In this document: in pieces, positions 37,001-49,900 of the stretch | Numbering within the stretch: the first letter of the stretch is position 1 | Layout: the number at the start of each line of letters is the position of its first letter | Assembly: GCA_037954665.1 (NCBI GenBank) | Contig: JBBMOL010000023.1 | Coordinates: 3,906,001-3,970,000, forward strand | DNA from: Laguncularia racemosa | Taxonomy: Eukaryota; Streptophyta; Magnoliopsida; Myrtales; Combretaceae | Length of the DNA: 64,000 nucleotides | Reading direction: 5' to 3' | Made by a program: the position numbers and the translations under genes | Notes under the pieces: model-generated | Databases searched by the model: none | What the model was told of the DNA's origin: nothing | Seen by the model: the letters and a program-made list of their open reading frames with translations, nothing else

Positions 37001-37550
37001 ATGTTCGAATGCCTCCTGCCAAGACCACCTCAATTGGATGCATTCAAGTTCAAGAGAGTATACCATCAGAAGTGGCTATGAATTCCTTTGTCCTCTAGAC
37101 ACTGCAATGCCATGGTGTAAAGTAGTATGGAACAATAAATCCTTACCGAGGTACTCCTTTATACTTTGGCTAGCTTGGCAAGGAAAACTAGCAACCCTGG
37201 ATAAAATGATCTCATGGGGGATCTCAGCGCCTACAACATGCTTTCTTTGTAACCAAGGTAAGGAAAGCCATGATTATCTTTTCTTCACCTACAGCTACAC
37301 TTCGATAATATGGGGTTTGGTTTGTGACCGTTTCCAATGCCCTTCCTCATTTCGTACATGGCAAGGAGCCATAAGTGTTTTGGAGGCGATAGTGGATTTG
37401 GTAGCCCCAACAATTAAAACACGGAGTGCAGCCCTTGCAGCGTCAGTATATTATATATGGCGTATGTGTAACAGCATACGCCTAGGGGGAAACCTATCTG
37501 TTGCAGACTCTATTGTAAATCAAATTAGAACATACATTACTCTAATGTAG
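34012..37550 (+). pseudogene. LINE 1 ORF2 remnant (endonuclease-RT)
   Basis: The APE-type endonuclease starts at ATG 34012 (A-I-W-N-T-R-G-L) and includes a degraded GDSNTTR block at 34423. Reverse transcriptase: NEKAPGPDGY at 35365, FIPGRRITDNIF at 35658, LKVDLQKAYD at 35752, GLRQRDPISPYLF at 35929. The catalytic F-A-D-D is F-A-N-D at about 36070-36081, so it lost a catalytic aspartate. The C-terminal zinc-binding RVT domain is 37110-37350. It has at least ten premature stops, most of them TAG where the second LINE has TGG or CAG. Confidence 0.85.
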
Positions 37551-37689
37551 GATAGAGCCTGTACTGCCTAAAAGCACTATATTGCTACATTTGTACCTTG
37601 TTGTATTGTATTTAGCCATTTGGCAATGTAAATTGTTCTTTTGGATTAATAAAATTTACTTTTATCCAAAAAAAAGTTAGGTTTGAATA

Positions 37690-38104
37690 GTGTAAACCTT
37701 ATAATAGGTTTATATATAAAAGCAAATTTGAAATTACTCTTATGTATGTATATATGTACATGTATAAACCATGTTTTTGCTTTAGAATGTTAGCAGTTAT
37801 GAGTTTAGACAAAAATCAAAAATCAAGAATGTCATTCATACAAGTGAATGATAACATTAGAATTAGATGATGCAAGAGAGATAAAGGGAGCTATTGAGAC
37901 AGATACTAAAAAAGATATTAAAATAAAGAGTATTATGTAAAATTAAATCATAAATATTAAAAATCTTAGTCTCTTACAAGTTTGTAGGTTGGATTACGAA
38001 CACATTTCATTAAATGGGACCATAAACGAGTCAATATATTATACTTAAATCATAATATATTTATATATTTATAAACAGGTCAAACCTGTTTATTAATTAT
38101 GTTT
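37690..38104. other. Spacer between the two LINEs
   Basis: AT-rich single-copy-like DNA with no gene signal. The second LINE begins somewhere around 38105. Confidence 0.5.
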
Positions 38105-38470
38105 TTTTACTTAGACAAGGAGCTTGTAGACGACCCCGGTAATCTAAGGAGAATAATGGTTGAGCAGATGGAGGTGGACAGTGGATGTCAAGCACCTGGC
38201 GTAAAGGCTACAGCAGCTCCTGCGGGAGTAGATAAGCCCCTGGCAGCAGCTAAGATGCCAATCTCCCCTAGCTGTGTGACGAACACGCCAATGGCTGGTC
38301 AGGGAGGAGACGTGGCAGAAGGGGGTGATGATTTTGAGAACACCCCACTCAACAAATTATTGGTTCATATGAACCAAATATCGGGAACTCAACCCATGGC
38401 CAACAGAAGTTCTAGCTCCTCTAGTTGCCGGAAGAAGAAGCAGCGCAAGAGGAGTCGGAATTTCACCTAA
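38105..38470 (+). pseudogene. LINE 2 ORF1, C-terminal fragment
   Basis: About 120 codons ending in ENTPLNKLL and a basic KKKQRKRSR tail, followed by a stop and a 21-base gap before the ORF2 ATG at 38492. This tail matches the end of ORF1 of the neighbouring LINE. The DUF4283 domain and zinc knuckle are missing because of the 5' truncation. Confidence 0.7.
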
Positions 38471-38491
38471 CTGTATTGTATTCACATCCCC

Positions 38492-41400
38492 ATGTCAGTG
38501 GCAGCATGGAATGTAAGGGGTTTAAATGACCCCATTAAAATTTCGGAGGTTAGGAGGTTGTGCGCTATGCATAGCATTAGTTTGATTGGCCTATTGGAAG
38601 CTAAAGTAAGTGCAGCAAATGAAGGATTCCATCAAGAATAGGTTGGGTCCGAATTGGCAAGTATGGGTTAACTCCATGACACGGAAGCGCATCTGGATTG
38701 CGTGGCAACCAAGGGAGTGGAATATATGTGTGGAAAAGGAACACACACAATTTCTACATTACACCATGACAAACTTGAGAGTGAACAGCATTATGGCACT
38801 CACTTTTGTCTATGGATCCAATAATGATAGAGAACGCAAGGACCTATGGTTGAATCTCGAGGGGTTGGCCCAAGCTATAGGTGATAGACCATCGCTGGTC
38901 ATGGGCGATTTCAACACTACTCGCCTAGTCATAGAGAAAGAAGGAGGCCGAGCATCAGTCACAGAGGCAATGTTGGAGTTCCAGAGATGCCTAACTAAAG
39001 TGAAGGTGGAAGACTTGAGATATTCTGGGGATTTCTTCACATGGACCAATAAACAGTAGCAGGCGCCTATCCTTAGGAAGCTTGATCGGGCCATGGTCAA
39101 CCTACCTTGGATGAATTTGCATCCAAATGCTCATACCCAATTCCTCCCACCTATCATATCCGATCACTCACTAGTTGTGGTCCGTATGGAATATGGATTG
39201 AGGGATCGAAGGAGCCCTTTCAAATTTTTCAATTATTAGGCAGACCATGAAGGCTTCCATGACCTAGTTAGCGCCATATGGAAGATGGATATCCAGGGCT
39301 CCCATATGTTTCAAGTAGTTTAGAATTAAAGCTAGTTAAGGAGGGGCTCAAAAGCTTAAATAGAACTGAATTCTCCAACATATCGCTAAGAGTACAGGAC
39401 GCGAAGCGACGGTTGGTACAAGTGCAAGAAGCCATACATGAGGCTGGGGACATAAACCAGTTGGAAAAGGAGCAGATAGCCTACAAAGAGTATTACACCC
39501 TAAGGGGGACGGAGGAGAGCTTTTTCAAAAAAAAGTCCAGGTCAAGATGGTTGGAGTTGGGGGACAGAAATACGGCTTATTTCCACAAAGCCATGAAGAT
39601 TCTTCACAACCGAAGCTCCATACATAGACTGTCCCGTGAAGATGGCAGTGAGGTGGCAGGGGAAGAGGAGGTCGGGCAAGAGATACTCCACTATTTCCAA
39701 CACTTATATGACCCACCTACAGCTCCTACCACCACTGTCGATGTGGGGAGTTTGACACCACGGACTCTCACTGACCAACAACAACTTGGCCTCGTTGCTG
39801 AATTCTCAGATGAGGAGATAAAGTGGGAATTCACATCGCAAGCGAATGGAAAAGCTCTTGGCCTAGATGGGTTCTCTACTCTGTTCTTCAAGAAAGCCTG
39901 GGACATAATAGCTGAGGACTTGATCATCGCCACTAGAGAGTTCATGACATCAGGGCATCTACTGAAAGAGATAAACAATACGGCCATCACTCTAGTACCC
40001 AAAGTGGCCAACCCCACTAGACTGGGGGACTTCAGGCTAATCGCATGCTGCAATGTCATTTATAAAGCGATATCTAAGGTGCTTGCAGCAAGGATGAAAT
40101 CGGTTTTACCTTCCCTAGTTAGGCAAGAACAGGCGGCTTTTGTCCCGGGTAGGAGGATATCTGATAATATCTTCTTAGCCCAAAAACTAATGGCAAATTA
40201 CCATGCCAAAGTAGGAGCTCCTCGCTGTATGATGAAGGTGGATCTCTAAAAAGCCTATGATACAGTGAGGTGGGATTTTGTGCTAGGGGTTCTTTCGGCT
40301 ATGCATTTTCCTCCCCATTTCTGCAGGCTAATTAGTCAGTGCATATCAACGCCAAAATACTCTGTCAACATCAATGGGGAACTGGTGGGTTTCTTTGCAA
40401 GCAAAAGAGGCTTAAGGCAAGGAGATCCTATCTCTCCTTACCTATTCGTCCTTTGTATGGAAATTCTCTCCACGCGATTGAGACAACTAATACGGCATCC
40501 AGGGTACTCACTTCATTGGAGATGCCAGAATGAATGCCTAACCCATCTCTGTTTTGCAGATGACCTCCTCATATTTGCTAGGGGGAACAAGGAATCTATA
40601 TCCTTGGTACGACAAACCTTGCAGGACTTCCAGGCCATCTCGGGATTGGCAATAAATAACCACAAGAGTAGCATTTTCTTTTCTCAGGTCCCAGCAAGTA
40701 TAAAGGAGGCCATAATCTAGTGCACCCAGTTCAGTGAAGGCAAGCTACCGGTGCGGTACCTAGGGGTTCCCCTCATCTCATCGAAGCTCAAAAGACAGGA
40801 CTATGAGATGTTAGTGGAACGCACCTTAACTCGAATCACCTCGTGGACAGCAAAGTACTTATCCTATGCGGGTAGACTTCAGTTAATCAGATCTATCCTT
40901 TTCTCCATGCAGGTCTATTAGTGCTCCATCTTCATCCTTCCTAAGTCGGTTGTCACAAAAATAGAACAACTACTTAGGAACTTCCTCTGGAGTGGCAACC
41001 CACACATATTCACTAAAGCCAAAGTCAAATGGGCTGAAGTGTGTCAACCAAAAGGAAGTGGTGGCCTAAGGTTACTGGACATCCACCTGTGGAACAAAGC
41101 CATCCAAATCAAACACATATGGAGACTTTGCAAGGAGGGAACAAAGAGCTTATGGCCGGAATGGGTTCATTCCACTCTACTCAAGGGAAAGAATTTCTGG
41201 TCTTCCAAGGCACCAGCCATCTATTCATGGACATGGAAGAAATTACTCAAGCTGAGAGGTTTGGTTAGATCTTCCTTCTATTGGGAACCAAACAATGGCC
41301 TTGATATTTCACTATGGGCAGACTTTTGGCTCCCGACAGGACCTTTGGATACCTTGTTTAGTGCTCGGGTCATGCATAGCACGGGCTTTCCAGACAACAC

Positions 41401-42028
41401 AAGGTTATGCTCCGTAATGAGTGGAAACGAATGGAGTATCCCGGAGGGCCCACCGTGGAATAGTTTTAGCATTCCCCCCTCCATCAAACCGAATGGTACA
41501 GAGTCGGACCGACTTCATTGGAAACACTCAGGATCTGGAGAGTACACCATAAAGAGTGGTTATGCTTTCCTTAACCCTCCAAGACCTAGAGTACCTTGGC
41601 AGAGAGTAGTACGGAATAAAACCTCCCTCCCTAGACATGCCTTCATACTATGGTTGGCTTGGTTAAGGAAATTATCCACCCTTGATAGGGTACACCGTTG
41701 GGGACTAGTGCAGTCTACTACTTGCCTCCTATGTAACCGGCATCAGGAGGACCACGCCCACGTTTTCTTCCAGTGTGATTACACATCGCAAGTCTGGAGT
41801 ATAATCTGTGACTACATGCATTATCTAACTCACTCCAACGATCGGGAAAATGTGACCAAATTTTTTATGACTTTGGGAGATTCACCGACGCATCAGAGAT
41901 GGCGCGCAACATTAGCAGCAGCAGTCTACTGTATATGGCGCACCCGAAACCAAGTGCATTTAGGAAATGACCACCCAGGGATTAGCATACTAGCAAACCA
42001 CATACAAGCCTACATAAGGCCATTGTAA
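38492..42028 (+). pseudogene. LINE 2 ORF2 (endonuclease-RT), few lesions
   Basis: Starts M-S-V-A-A-W-N-V-R-G-L-N. The endonuclease part contains MGDFNTTR at about 38900. Reverse transcriptase spans 39800-40700, with GRRISDNIF at 40148, GLRQGDPISPYLF at 40410 and intact CFADDLL at about 40552. The C-terminal zinc-binding domain is 41590-41830 (CLLCNRHQEDHAHVFFQC). Open stretches are 38610-39059, 39278-40249, 40265-40720 and 41039-42028. Lesions include a 1-base deletion near 38615 and stops at 39057, 39237 (TAG for TGG), 40247 (TAA for a Q), 40718 and 40919 (TAG for TGG). It cannot be active as it stands. Confidence 0.88.
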
Positions 42029-42173
42029 TCCTATCACTTTACTTCACATTAGTGCCTAGGATTAGTATGCTAACACATTCATCGATTATGTGCTCCTTGT
42101 AACTTGCTTTCTTTCCTGTATTGTATTTTTCAATATTGCAATTTAATAAATTATTAATTACCCAAAAAAAAAA

Positions 42174-43936
42174 CTTGTTATATAACACTAAGGATGATTT
42201 TTTTTTTATTTTATTTGATAATTTTCAAGAAACTTTAGTTATTTCTCTATTGTTTAATCTCACTATTCCAACTTTCTAGTTACATTTATATCCCTTAGTC
42301 ATATATCTTTCTAGTATGAAAAAAAAAAAAATCTTCTTTGTAGATATGGAGATAATTGAGAAAAATAATGAGTTAAATTTTAGTTGATTTTGATGAATGT
42401 TTAGGAAGGGGATGAGATGTATTTTAATTAAATTTTGAAATTTGGTGAATAATGTCATAAATTTGTAGAAACAAATGATTGATGAGTTAAATTTTAATTA
42501 ATTTAAAATTTAGTTAAATGTATATATTAAACTTCTTATTCCAATAGCTTTTAAGTAAAATTTAATAAAATTCATTTCATGAAATTTCAAGTTTTCAAAT
42601 ATAATTCAATAATATCTATACAAAATTATTTATGAAAATTATAATTATAGATAGGCATATTTAATACAATTATTCTTCTACAAATAATTTATATCATCGT
42701 ATAACATAACATGCTATTACTTTACTCTTAATATATATTTCTATGAATAACAAAAATAAATTATAAGAATCTTGATAACACATATACCTCTATTTTATAT
42801 AAAGATGTTTCACATGAAATAGTCACTGAGTTGACAAGTTGGATTGCAAGTTTATAATTACCATAACAAGATAGGTTTTGGATATTAAATAAAAACCCTA
42901 TAGAATTTTGAAGCGGATCATGAGTAGTAATAAAAGGTAGCAAATCGGATTCAAGTTACATAAAACCCATCACTAAACCCGGTCCAATGGCATCCCTACT
43001 TGAATTACCACAATAACATTTCACAACTGTAAAAGCTTTGATGATGATAAACGAGAGGTGTGAAAAATATTTTCGGCAAATCAAACACACCACAATTTGT
43101 GATCATCAGGAACAATATAACCAAATATAACAGAAATTGCATTTACAAGTTTCTTAAGGTTATATTAAAGAAAAATATTACATATACCCAACACAATTAG
43201 AGAAATCTACCGCAACATCGTTCACAATTTTCCTTCAAAACCCAGCCAACCACGAGCCCAAACAAGCAGACCTCTAGACATACACAACACGATTTTTTTT
43301 ATACTGAAACAAACCAAAATTAGATGATAAGAAAAAGGGGTTATCGAAAGCTAAATTCCATATAAATCAGATCAAATGTGGATGAACCAAACAGGCTTTG
43401 CAATCCAACAATTCGATGAATAAGCAAGCCCTAGAGGAACTTGATTTCAGCAAAAATGCGTCTATCCAATAATTTCAAAAAATCACTAATGACAATGGTA
43501 AAGTCGTGGACCAACTTCAGAAGAGATATGGGCGTCAATACTTGATAGCCACCATGGGCACTATAGTTCTGCTGATACAAATGCATACATTGGTAACAAA
43601 TGAATTGATTAGCAATAGTTCTAGGACTAGGAATACAGGGAGTAAATAAAACCACATCTCACTTTGGAAATTATAAATGGAATCAATTTCTGTAGATTGT
43701 CTTCAAAAATTTTCCCTCAAGCCCTTTGTCTTCAAAAATGTTCCCTCAGGCCCTTCATCAGATTTCAATCCTTTCATCTGGCCTCTTGGATTGAAAGAGC
43801 AGAGCAAGTCTACAGTTCTGAATGCATTGATCTGCAGAAACAGCTTGCAGCAATAATAATATACTTTGAATCACATGAAGATGATAAGCAGGTAGCACAA
43901 ATTATGAGTACTCAGCACAGATATTTGTGGGCACCA
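42174..43936. other. Intergenic region and probable 3' UTR of the RRP12-like gene
   Basis: Strongly AT-rich with no coding support. The part nearest 43937 should contain the 3' UTR of the minus-strand gene. I do not see a clear polyadenylation signal to place its end. Confidence 0.5.
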
Positions 43937-46900
43937 TCATTTTTTCTGCCTTTTCCATGCGGTCCCTTTCTTTCTACCAAATTTCGGTGCCATGCCATGG
44001 CTTTTTAACGCTGCCTCAACTTTTGGAAGGTTTCCATGTTCCATTTTCCTCTTCCGAGCATTCGAGGATGCATTAAAGATCCTCTTGCGTCTATCACTTT
44101 TACTTTCGTTCAATTGGGCCTTTGATAATTTTGCATTGCTCTGAGCCCTCTGAGACCCTTCCAAATCACTCTGGCTTCCAGTCCTCAATTTGTCTCTTCT
44201 GTTAGATTTCTCCACCTTATCTTTCTTTTCCCTTTTCCCCTTTTTTGATTCCATGTAAAAAACTGCATCAGCTGCATCACCATCGGCCTTGCGGTTGCTC
44301 TTTTGTGACCTGATACATCACATATTACACATTAAAATATGCACTAAAAGCAATTGCCCAATAAAGTAAGCATTTGAATCATACCTATTAGAGGATGAAT
44401 CTGCAGGAATAGCTTCTGTGTCAACTTTGCTGGCATCCTTTGATGCCTTACTACGCCGATTCTGCAGAAGAATAATTATATTCAAGACATCAATTGGGTG
44501 ATGAAAATGGTTCATATTCTAGGACCACCAGTGAATTTAGTGCCTAGTTCATCTGATGCAACAAGAATTGACATCACATGTCTAAACATTAAGCTGATGA
44601 TTGTTTGCCTTTTAACTTTTTAGGGCATGGTATTAGACAGTGAACAGAGCAAATCTATGTCATCAACAACATAAGTGGAAAGTGAGAAAGAATACATAGC
44701 GAGGGGAATAGATAATCAGAAAATTGCCAAAAAAATTGTAGTAGAAACTAACTTATCAACTACTAGTAAGAGTAGAACTCTGAGTGCGAGTACCATAATA
44801 GACCAACCACCAGACCATGTTGACGCAAACTCTAAAGAAAGAAACATGCCAAACTCCATAAATGCATGAACAATTCCCCCCACCCCCAAGGAAAAACATA
44901 TGTATGAACATCTTTGTTGCATTATCTTGACCTTTGGCAGCAAACCACACAATTTTTACAAACAGATTAAACAAGCCAAGAAATTTCAAGAAAGAAAGAA
45001 TTATTGCATAAAGAGTTCCATGTTTATACACTCAGATGAGGAAATACCTCGACAACACTCTTAAGGAAAGCCTTGTATTTCTCTGGAGTGACAAAGTCAA
45101 CAGCAGCATAGCCACATTTACGTATGATAATCTCTAGAATAACAGAAACCTGTAAGTTCATCAAACAAGCACATGAGCTATCCAGATCGAATTACATAGA
45201 AAGGACAAGTATAGAATGTAGTTTGCATAGCCGTGAAGCACTATTCATGCCTTTGATCTGAAGTGATTCCTCGAGACAGATGACCACAGAAGAACTCCAG
45301 CAACAATATCAGAAAGTAGATTCTGAAGGTCTTTAGGCTGTAAAGAAGAGACTAGTACTTTTACGAATCCCAGGACAGCCTGTTAGCATGTGTCAAATAA
45401 ATAAGTGAATTCTGCCACAAGATTTTCAAAATAGGAGAAAGCAGAATACTAACTTTTATCACTTCCACTGCTTTGCTTTGCAGCAAAGAAAGGAGAGAGG
45501 GGACAAGCTCTGGCATTGAAAGACAAATATCCGGACATTTGTACACTAGTACAGACAGAGCAGAAACGGCTGCACTTCTTATGTGAGGAGATGAACCAGA
45601 AAGATAGCCCATGATCTGGAAGCAAAACAGAATTTGCAGTAAGGAAATATCTCCATAATCTTTCTTAACACATAGCAGATTATGGCACCAATATTCAAAT
45701 AATGTGGTTGTAAACAAATACAGCATATAGATCAGCAACTGAACTTACCATGTGAACCAATTTTTTATTAGGTGCCTCAAAACTGACAGACGAATCATTT
45801 CTCAAGCTGCAACTTACATCAAGGAGTACATCATACGCTACTTTTCTGGCTTCCTCTTTTGCCTGCAGATCACACTCCCATGTCAACATGACTGGTAGAA
45901 AAGCTGCATCTAAACCACAACTCACTTTTTTTGTCAGTAGATTTTCATGCCAATCTTGACATACTACCGAAACAAGCAGCCAAAATTACTAGAGAAAAAG
46001 CACATCATATGAATCTAGCCAAAATGAGATGGCCACTCCACTATTGGATACATTGTTGTACATCTCATGCCTGTTGTTGCATATGCATATAGTGTGTGTT
46101 GTTGGAGTGCTTTGAAGAAAAAGAGTGATTTGAATCGTAATGCCAGAGCAACTATAATGGATGACTTTCTTAAGCTCTTACATCCTTTAATGTCAGTATG
46201 ATTTCGTTGAGAACAAGAAAACCCCTCGTGCTCTCCTCCTCAGGGTCACTCTGCAAAAAGTTCATAAAGGAAGTCACTACTTAGAATCTACATTCCTACA
46301 GGAGTCACAGGGATAAGCAATATGTTGATTTAACATCAATAGCGAATCAGAGGAAGATTTATCCATATCTCGAAATTTGAAGCTGATGAATCATCTTGAA
46401 GGGAAAAAAAAAAATCTTCTCGCTAAGAGCATGTATAGATACTCCTCCAGAAGGTCCCCTACTGTTTATAACATCAATTATACCAACCTGTGTTGCATGC
46501 ATTCTAGAATTAAATTGATAGAGGAATAACCATATATATTGTATAATTAATCCTCATTTGATGTGCCAACTCACATGTATAGTAGAATAATAAAATAATA
46601 AGTGTTCAACCACAAGAAGTTATCTTATAGGAAAAAAGCACGAGTATGGGAAAAAATTTTCATACTTGTACAGTTGAAGATAAAAACTGATTAATAATAA
46701 TAATAATAATAATAATAAAAAGGTTCTGACCTTTAGTGTGTGAACCATGAGGATATGAAAGCATGCAAAACGATCTGTAAGAGTTGCAATATCAACCGGC
46801 ACCTTAAGGCCAAGTAACAAATCAATTAGCTCCACATACTTTGAAGAACAAAACCAGGCATGTTCCTGCAGCATGATGACAAAAGCAGGATGAGGGGAGA

Positions 46901-49900
46901 AAATCTATGAAAAGGGCATCTAACTGAAAAGCTAAGGTGATAGAAAGAAAAAAAATACTTTCAATATTCTGCTCAAAGCATTATAAGCTTCACCATGGCC
47001 AGCATCATTTGTTTTCTACAAAGAAAATTAACAGAAAATTAGAGAAGCCAATATTGCCATATTTTGTAGAGATTGATTTTGATTGACTCAGGTTTTAGAA
47101 CAATAAGTTAATCTAAGCCTCCTCAAAAAGAGAAATAAAGCACCAGAGTATGATTCATACGTCAAAACTATCCTTGATATAGCTAAAGATTATATCTATA
47201 AGATCTGGTTTGGCTCCTTCAACAAGAGATGATGCTAGCCCCAACATCACTTCCCTGCAAAAATAACTCAATTGAATAATTATCTGATCAAAATTTCTCA
47301 CAATGTAAGTTTATGAATTACGAATTAGATACCATAAAATACTAGAGAACAGCTATTATATGGATCAATCTCTCAATAACTCAAGAAGATACTTTAATTG
47401 CAATTACAATGGCCAACCAATTTATCTTGAATGCAGTTTCCGAATCAATGGATATAATAATTAAAGAAAGCTTTGTGAGAAAATCTCTTCCCTATCAAAA
47501 CCAATTTGAGACTTGAATGCTTCATTTATATTAATTTTAAATTCCCCTAAAAATAAATTTACTATTTAGGTGTCATACTCTAATAAAATGTAGCAACAAG
47601 GTATTGGTAAAACAAAGGGAAAGTTCCTCATCCATGGCAAGTGTTAATTGCAAGGACCAAATTAATGGAGTGGACCAGATCACAGTTGTATGAGTCATTT
47701 GAACTGCCCATAGGATCCAGTTAGTACTCTCACTGCTAATAACAACTTTTGGTGGAATGTTACGTGCTTAATCTGACCAACAGTATCAAGAATAGCTTCT
47801 TAGATTCCAGTAAACGTGTTGCTGTAAGAATCTGCTGATAGAGCAATAGACTAAGATTCCAGTTCATAATCTGAACATGATGCCTTTTTTTTTTTTTAAG
47901 GGGGTGATAAGGTCAGAATTTCATTGATGGTCAATAACTACAAAGGAGTATAGTCTGCTGTACAAACAAAAAGGTAGACTATATCAAGTTAAGCCCAAAT
48001 TTTGGTAATTGCACTACAAAAAAGATTGCAAGGACCAAAACTAACTCTCTAAACATAATACCTTTGCTAATATGTAGTTTCAAAAAATTCATACTTGGTT
48101 TCATTATTAGCTATAATTTTGGTGTAGCAACAGGCACAGATATCAACAATGGAAAAAATACAATTGAGTGACACTTTGCCACGAAGCAAAAGCATGGAAG
48201 GAGTAAAATGAAAACATTGCTTTTGCTAACATTGATATATTCAAAAATTGAGAGGCACAATAGAAGAAAATACTATGTTAATTGTTAATATTAATTTAGA
48301 AGGAAAAAGAAAAAAGCAAAAAACATGGAAATATGTACTGTGATTTGCTTGAGTTTTGGAATCTGGTTTATAATTTTACTAGAGGTCTCATCATAAAATT
48401 TATCCGTAAACTTATGCAAGATGAATATTAGAGACATCTTCACATTTTAAGCAGGAGCAATTGATTGAAACTTTGCTAGCATTCAACCATCCAATAAGAT
48501 TTCATTCTTGAATAAAAGTAGAAAGCTGAGAATTAGCCCAAAAAATAAATAAATAATAAAAATCTAGTGCTTCATCTGCTTTGTGTTGGGAGTAATTCCT
48601 TTTCCAAAGTCCTATTCTTAGCAACTACTATGTTCAAAGCAAAATATTATCTAATTAGCCCATGAATTTGGCAGAGTGAATCCTTTCTTTATTCTTTTAA
48701 TTCTGGAACAGGTCCTACATTCGTTCCCACAGACCAGGAGAATAGGGCTCAGCGGCAGACGATTTGTATCATAAGAGAAGCAAAGAGATCAACTACTTTC
48801 AGATATACAACAACAATCTTGCAATGCAATGTAGTTTGACTCAGTAGTTAGAATTCGTTCATCCAACAACAGTGAGTGTGTTTCATCTGTTTTCTCCAAT
48901 GTCAACTCAAACTACGCACACTTTCTTTACCTCCCATGCACCACTGCCTCATGCATCCCATATTTTCCTGTTCCATGTGGAACTAATTTGACATTCAAAG
49001 GCCAGAGCTTTTCACTCCATCTTCTCATCCCATAATTCCTCTATGGATGGAAAAGCTTCTCTTCTCATGATTCTTAATCTCCCAGCCATTAATCATAAAT
49101 TAAATGGAGAAATTAGCTACTTTTTATTCAGTGTTGTTCATAACATTCCAGAGTCAGTATGTTTTAAGTTTTACAAGATGCAAGAAATTATAGTGTGGAA
49201 GGGGATCAAGCATATTAACTTATCAAAGCTATGCAAAACATAATGGAACTCAATGCTAATGTGTTTTGCTAAATCTCAAAAAAGACAAAAATAGGCAAAT
49301 CTCAGATTACCGGTCAACATCTTTCATCATGCTGCTCGCATTATCTTGTTCTTTATCAGGCGCTAAATCCTCATTTGCTCCTATTTTCCCAAGAGCTGAC
49401 ACGAAAATCCCCTTTATTATGGACGAATCGGTAATTGAAGCCAAGCAACCAATGGCATCCTAAGATGGAAACAAAAACCAAGTTGACCTCAATCAGACAT
49501 TGGCCACCATTTTTGCTTTTTGATAGAATATACCAATGAATTTTAGAAGAATCGTTATGGGGAAAAAAAATGCATCACTTTCTTTTAGGATAATTAAGGC
49601 ATGCATTATTCCTAAATACATATAATGCGAGTGTCAAAAATAAAATTATTCTATTGAGAACCTTTAAATATAATCTTCTCCCAGGATCAGCATCAATGAA
49701 TAACTCAAATAGAATCTGAAGTAACTCAGCAGAGCATGAAGCAAAAGCCTTGATGTTTCTAGTAGCCATTTTACTTGAATAACAGGGTCCTTTCTGAAAC
49801 TCAGATGGAAACTCTTTCTCCACAAATCCAATCAATGCACCAGCATCTCTTTTGTAGCCAAGTACATATTTATTCTGATTCACAAGAATCTAAAGGAAAG

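Larger units (their letters stand above)
32181..37675 (+). mobile_element. L1-type LINE, near full length, decayed
   Basis: Flanked by a 17-bp target-site duplication: AAAGTTGGGTTTGAATA at 32164-32180 and the same with one change (TTAGG) at 37673-37689. It ends in an A run (37667-37675) after an AATAAA near 37650. ORF1 has a DUF4283-like domain and zinc knuckle. ORF2 has endonuclease, reverse transcriptase and the C-terminal zinc-binding domain typical of plant L1. Every frame is broken. Confidence 0.88.
38105..42173 (+). mobile_element. L1-type LINE, 5'-truncated
   Basis: Same family as the LINE at 32181 (shared ORF1 tail, shared ORF2 order). It starts within the C-terminal part of ORF1 and ends with an A run at 42164-42173 after AATAAA near 42146. 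5' truncation is typical of target-primed reverse transcription. I could not find a convincing target-site duplication. Its frames are better preserved than those of the neighbour, so it is probably younger. Confidence 0.85.

Noticed and set aside
38080..42190. Target-site duplication for the second LINE
   Set aside because: The sequence after the A run (ACTTGTTATATAAC) has only a loose match near 38090 (ACCTGTTTATTAA); not convincing.
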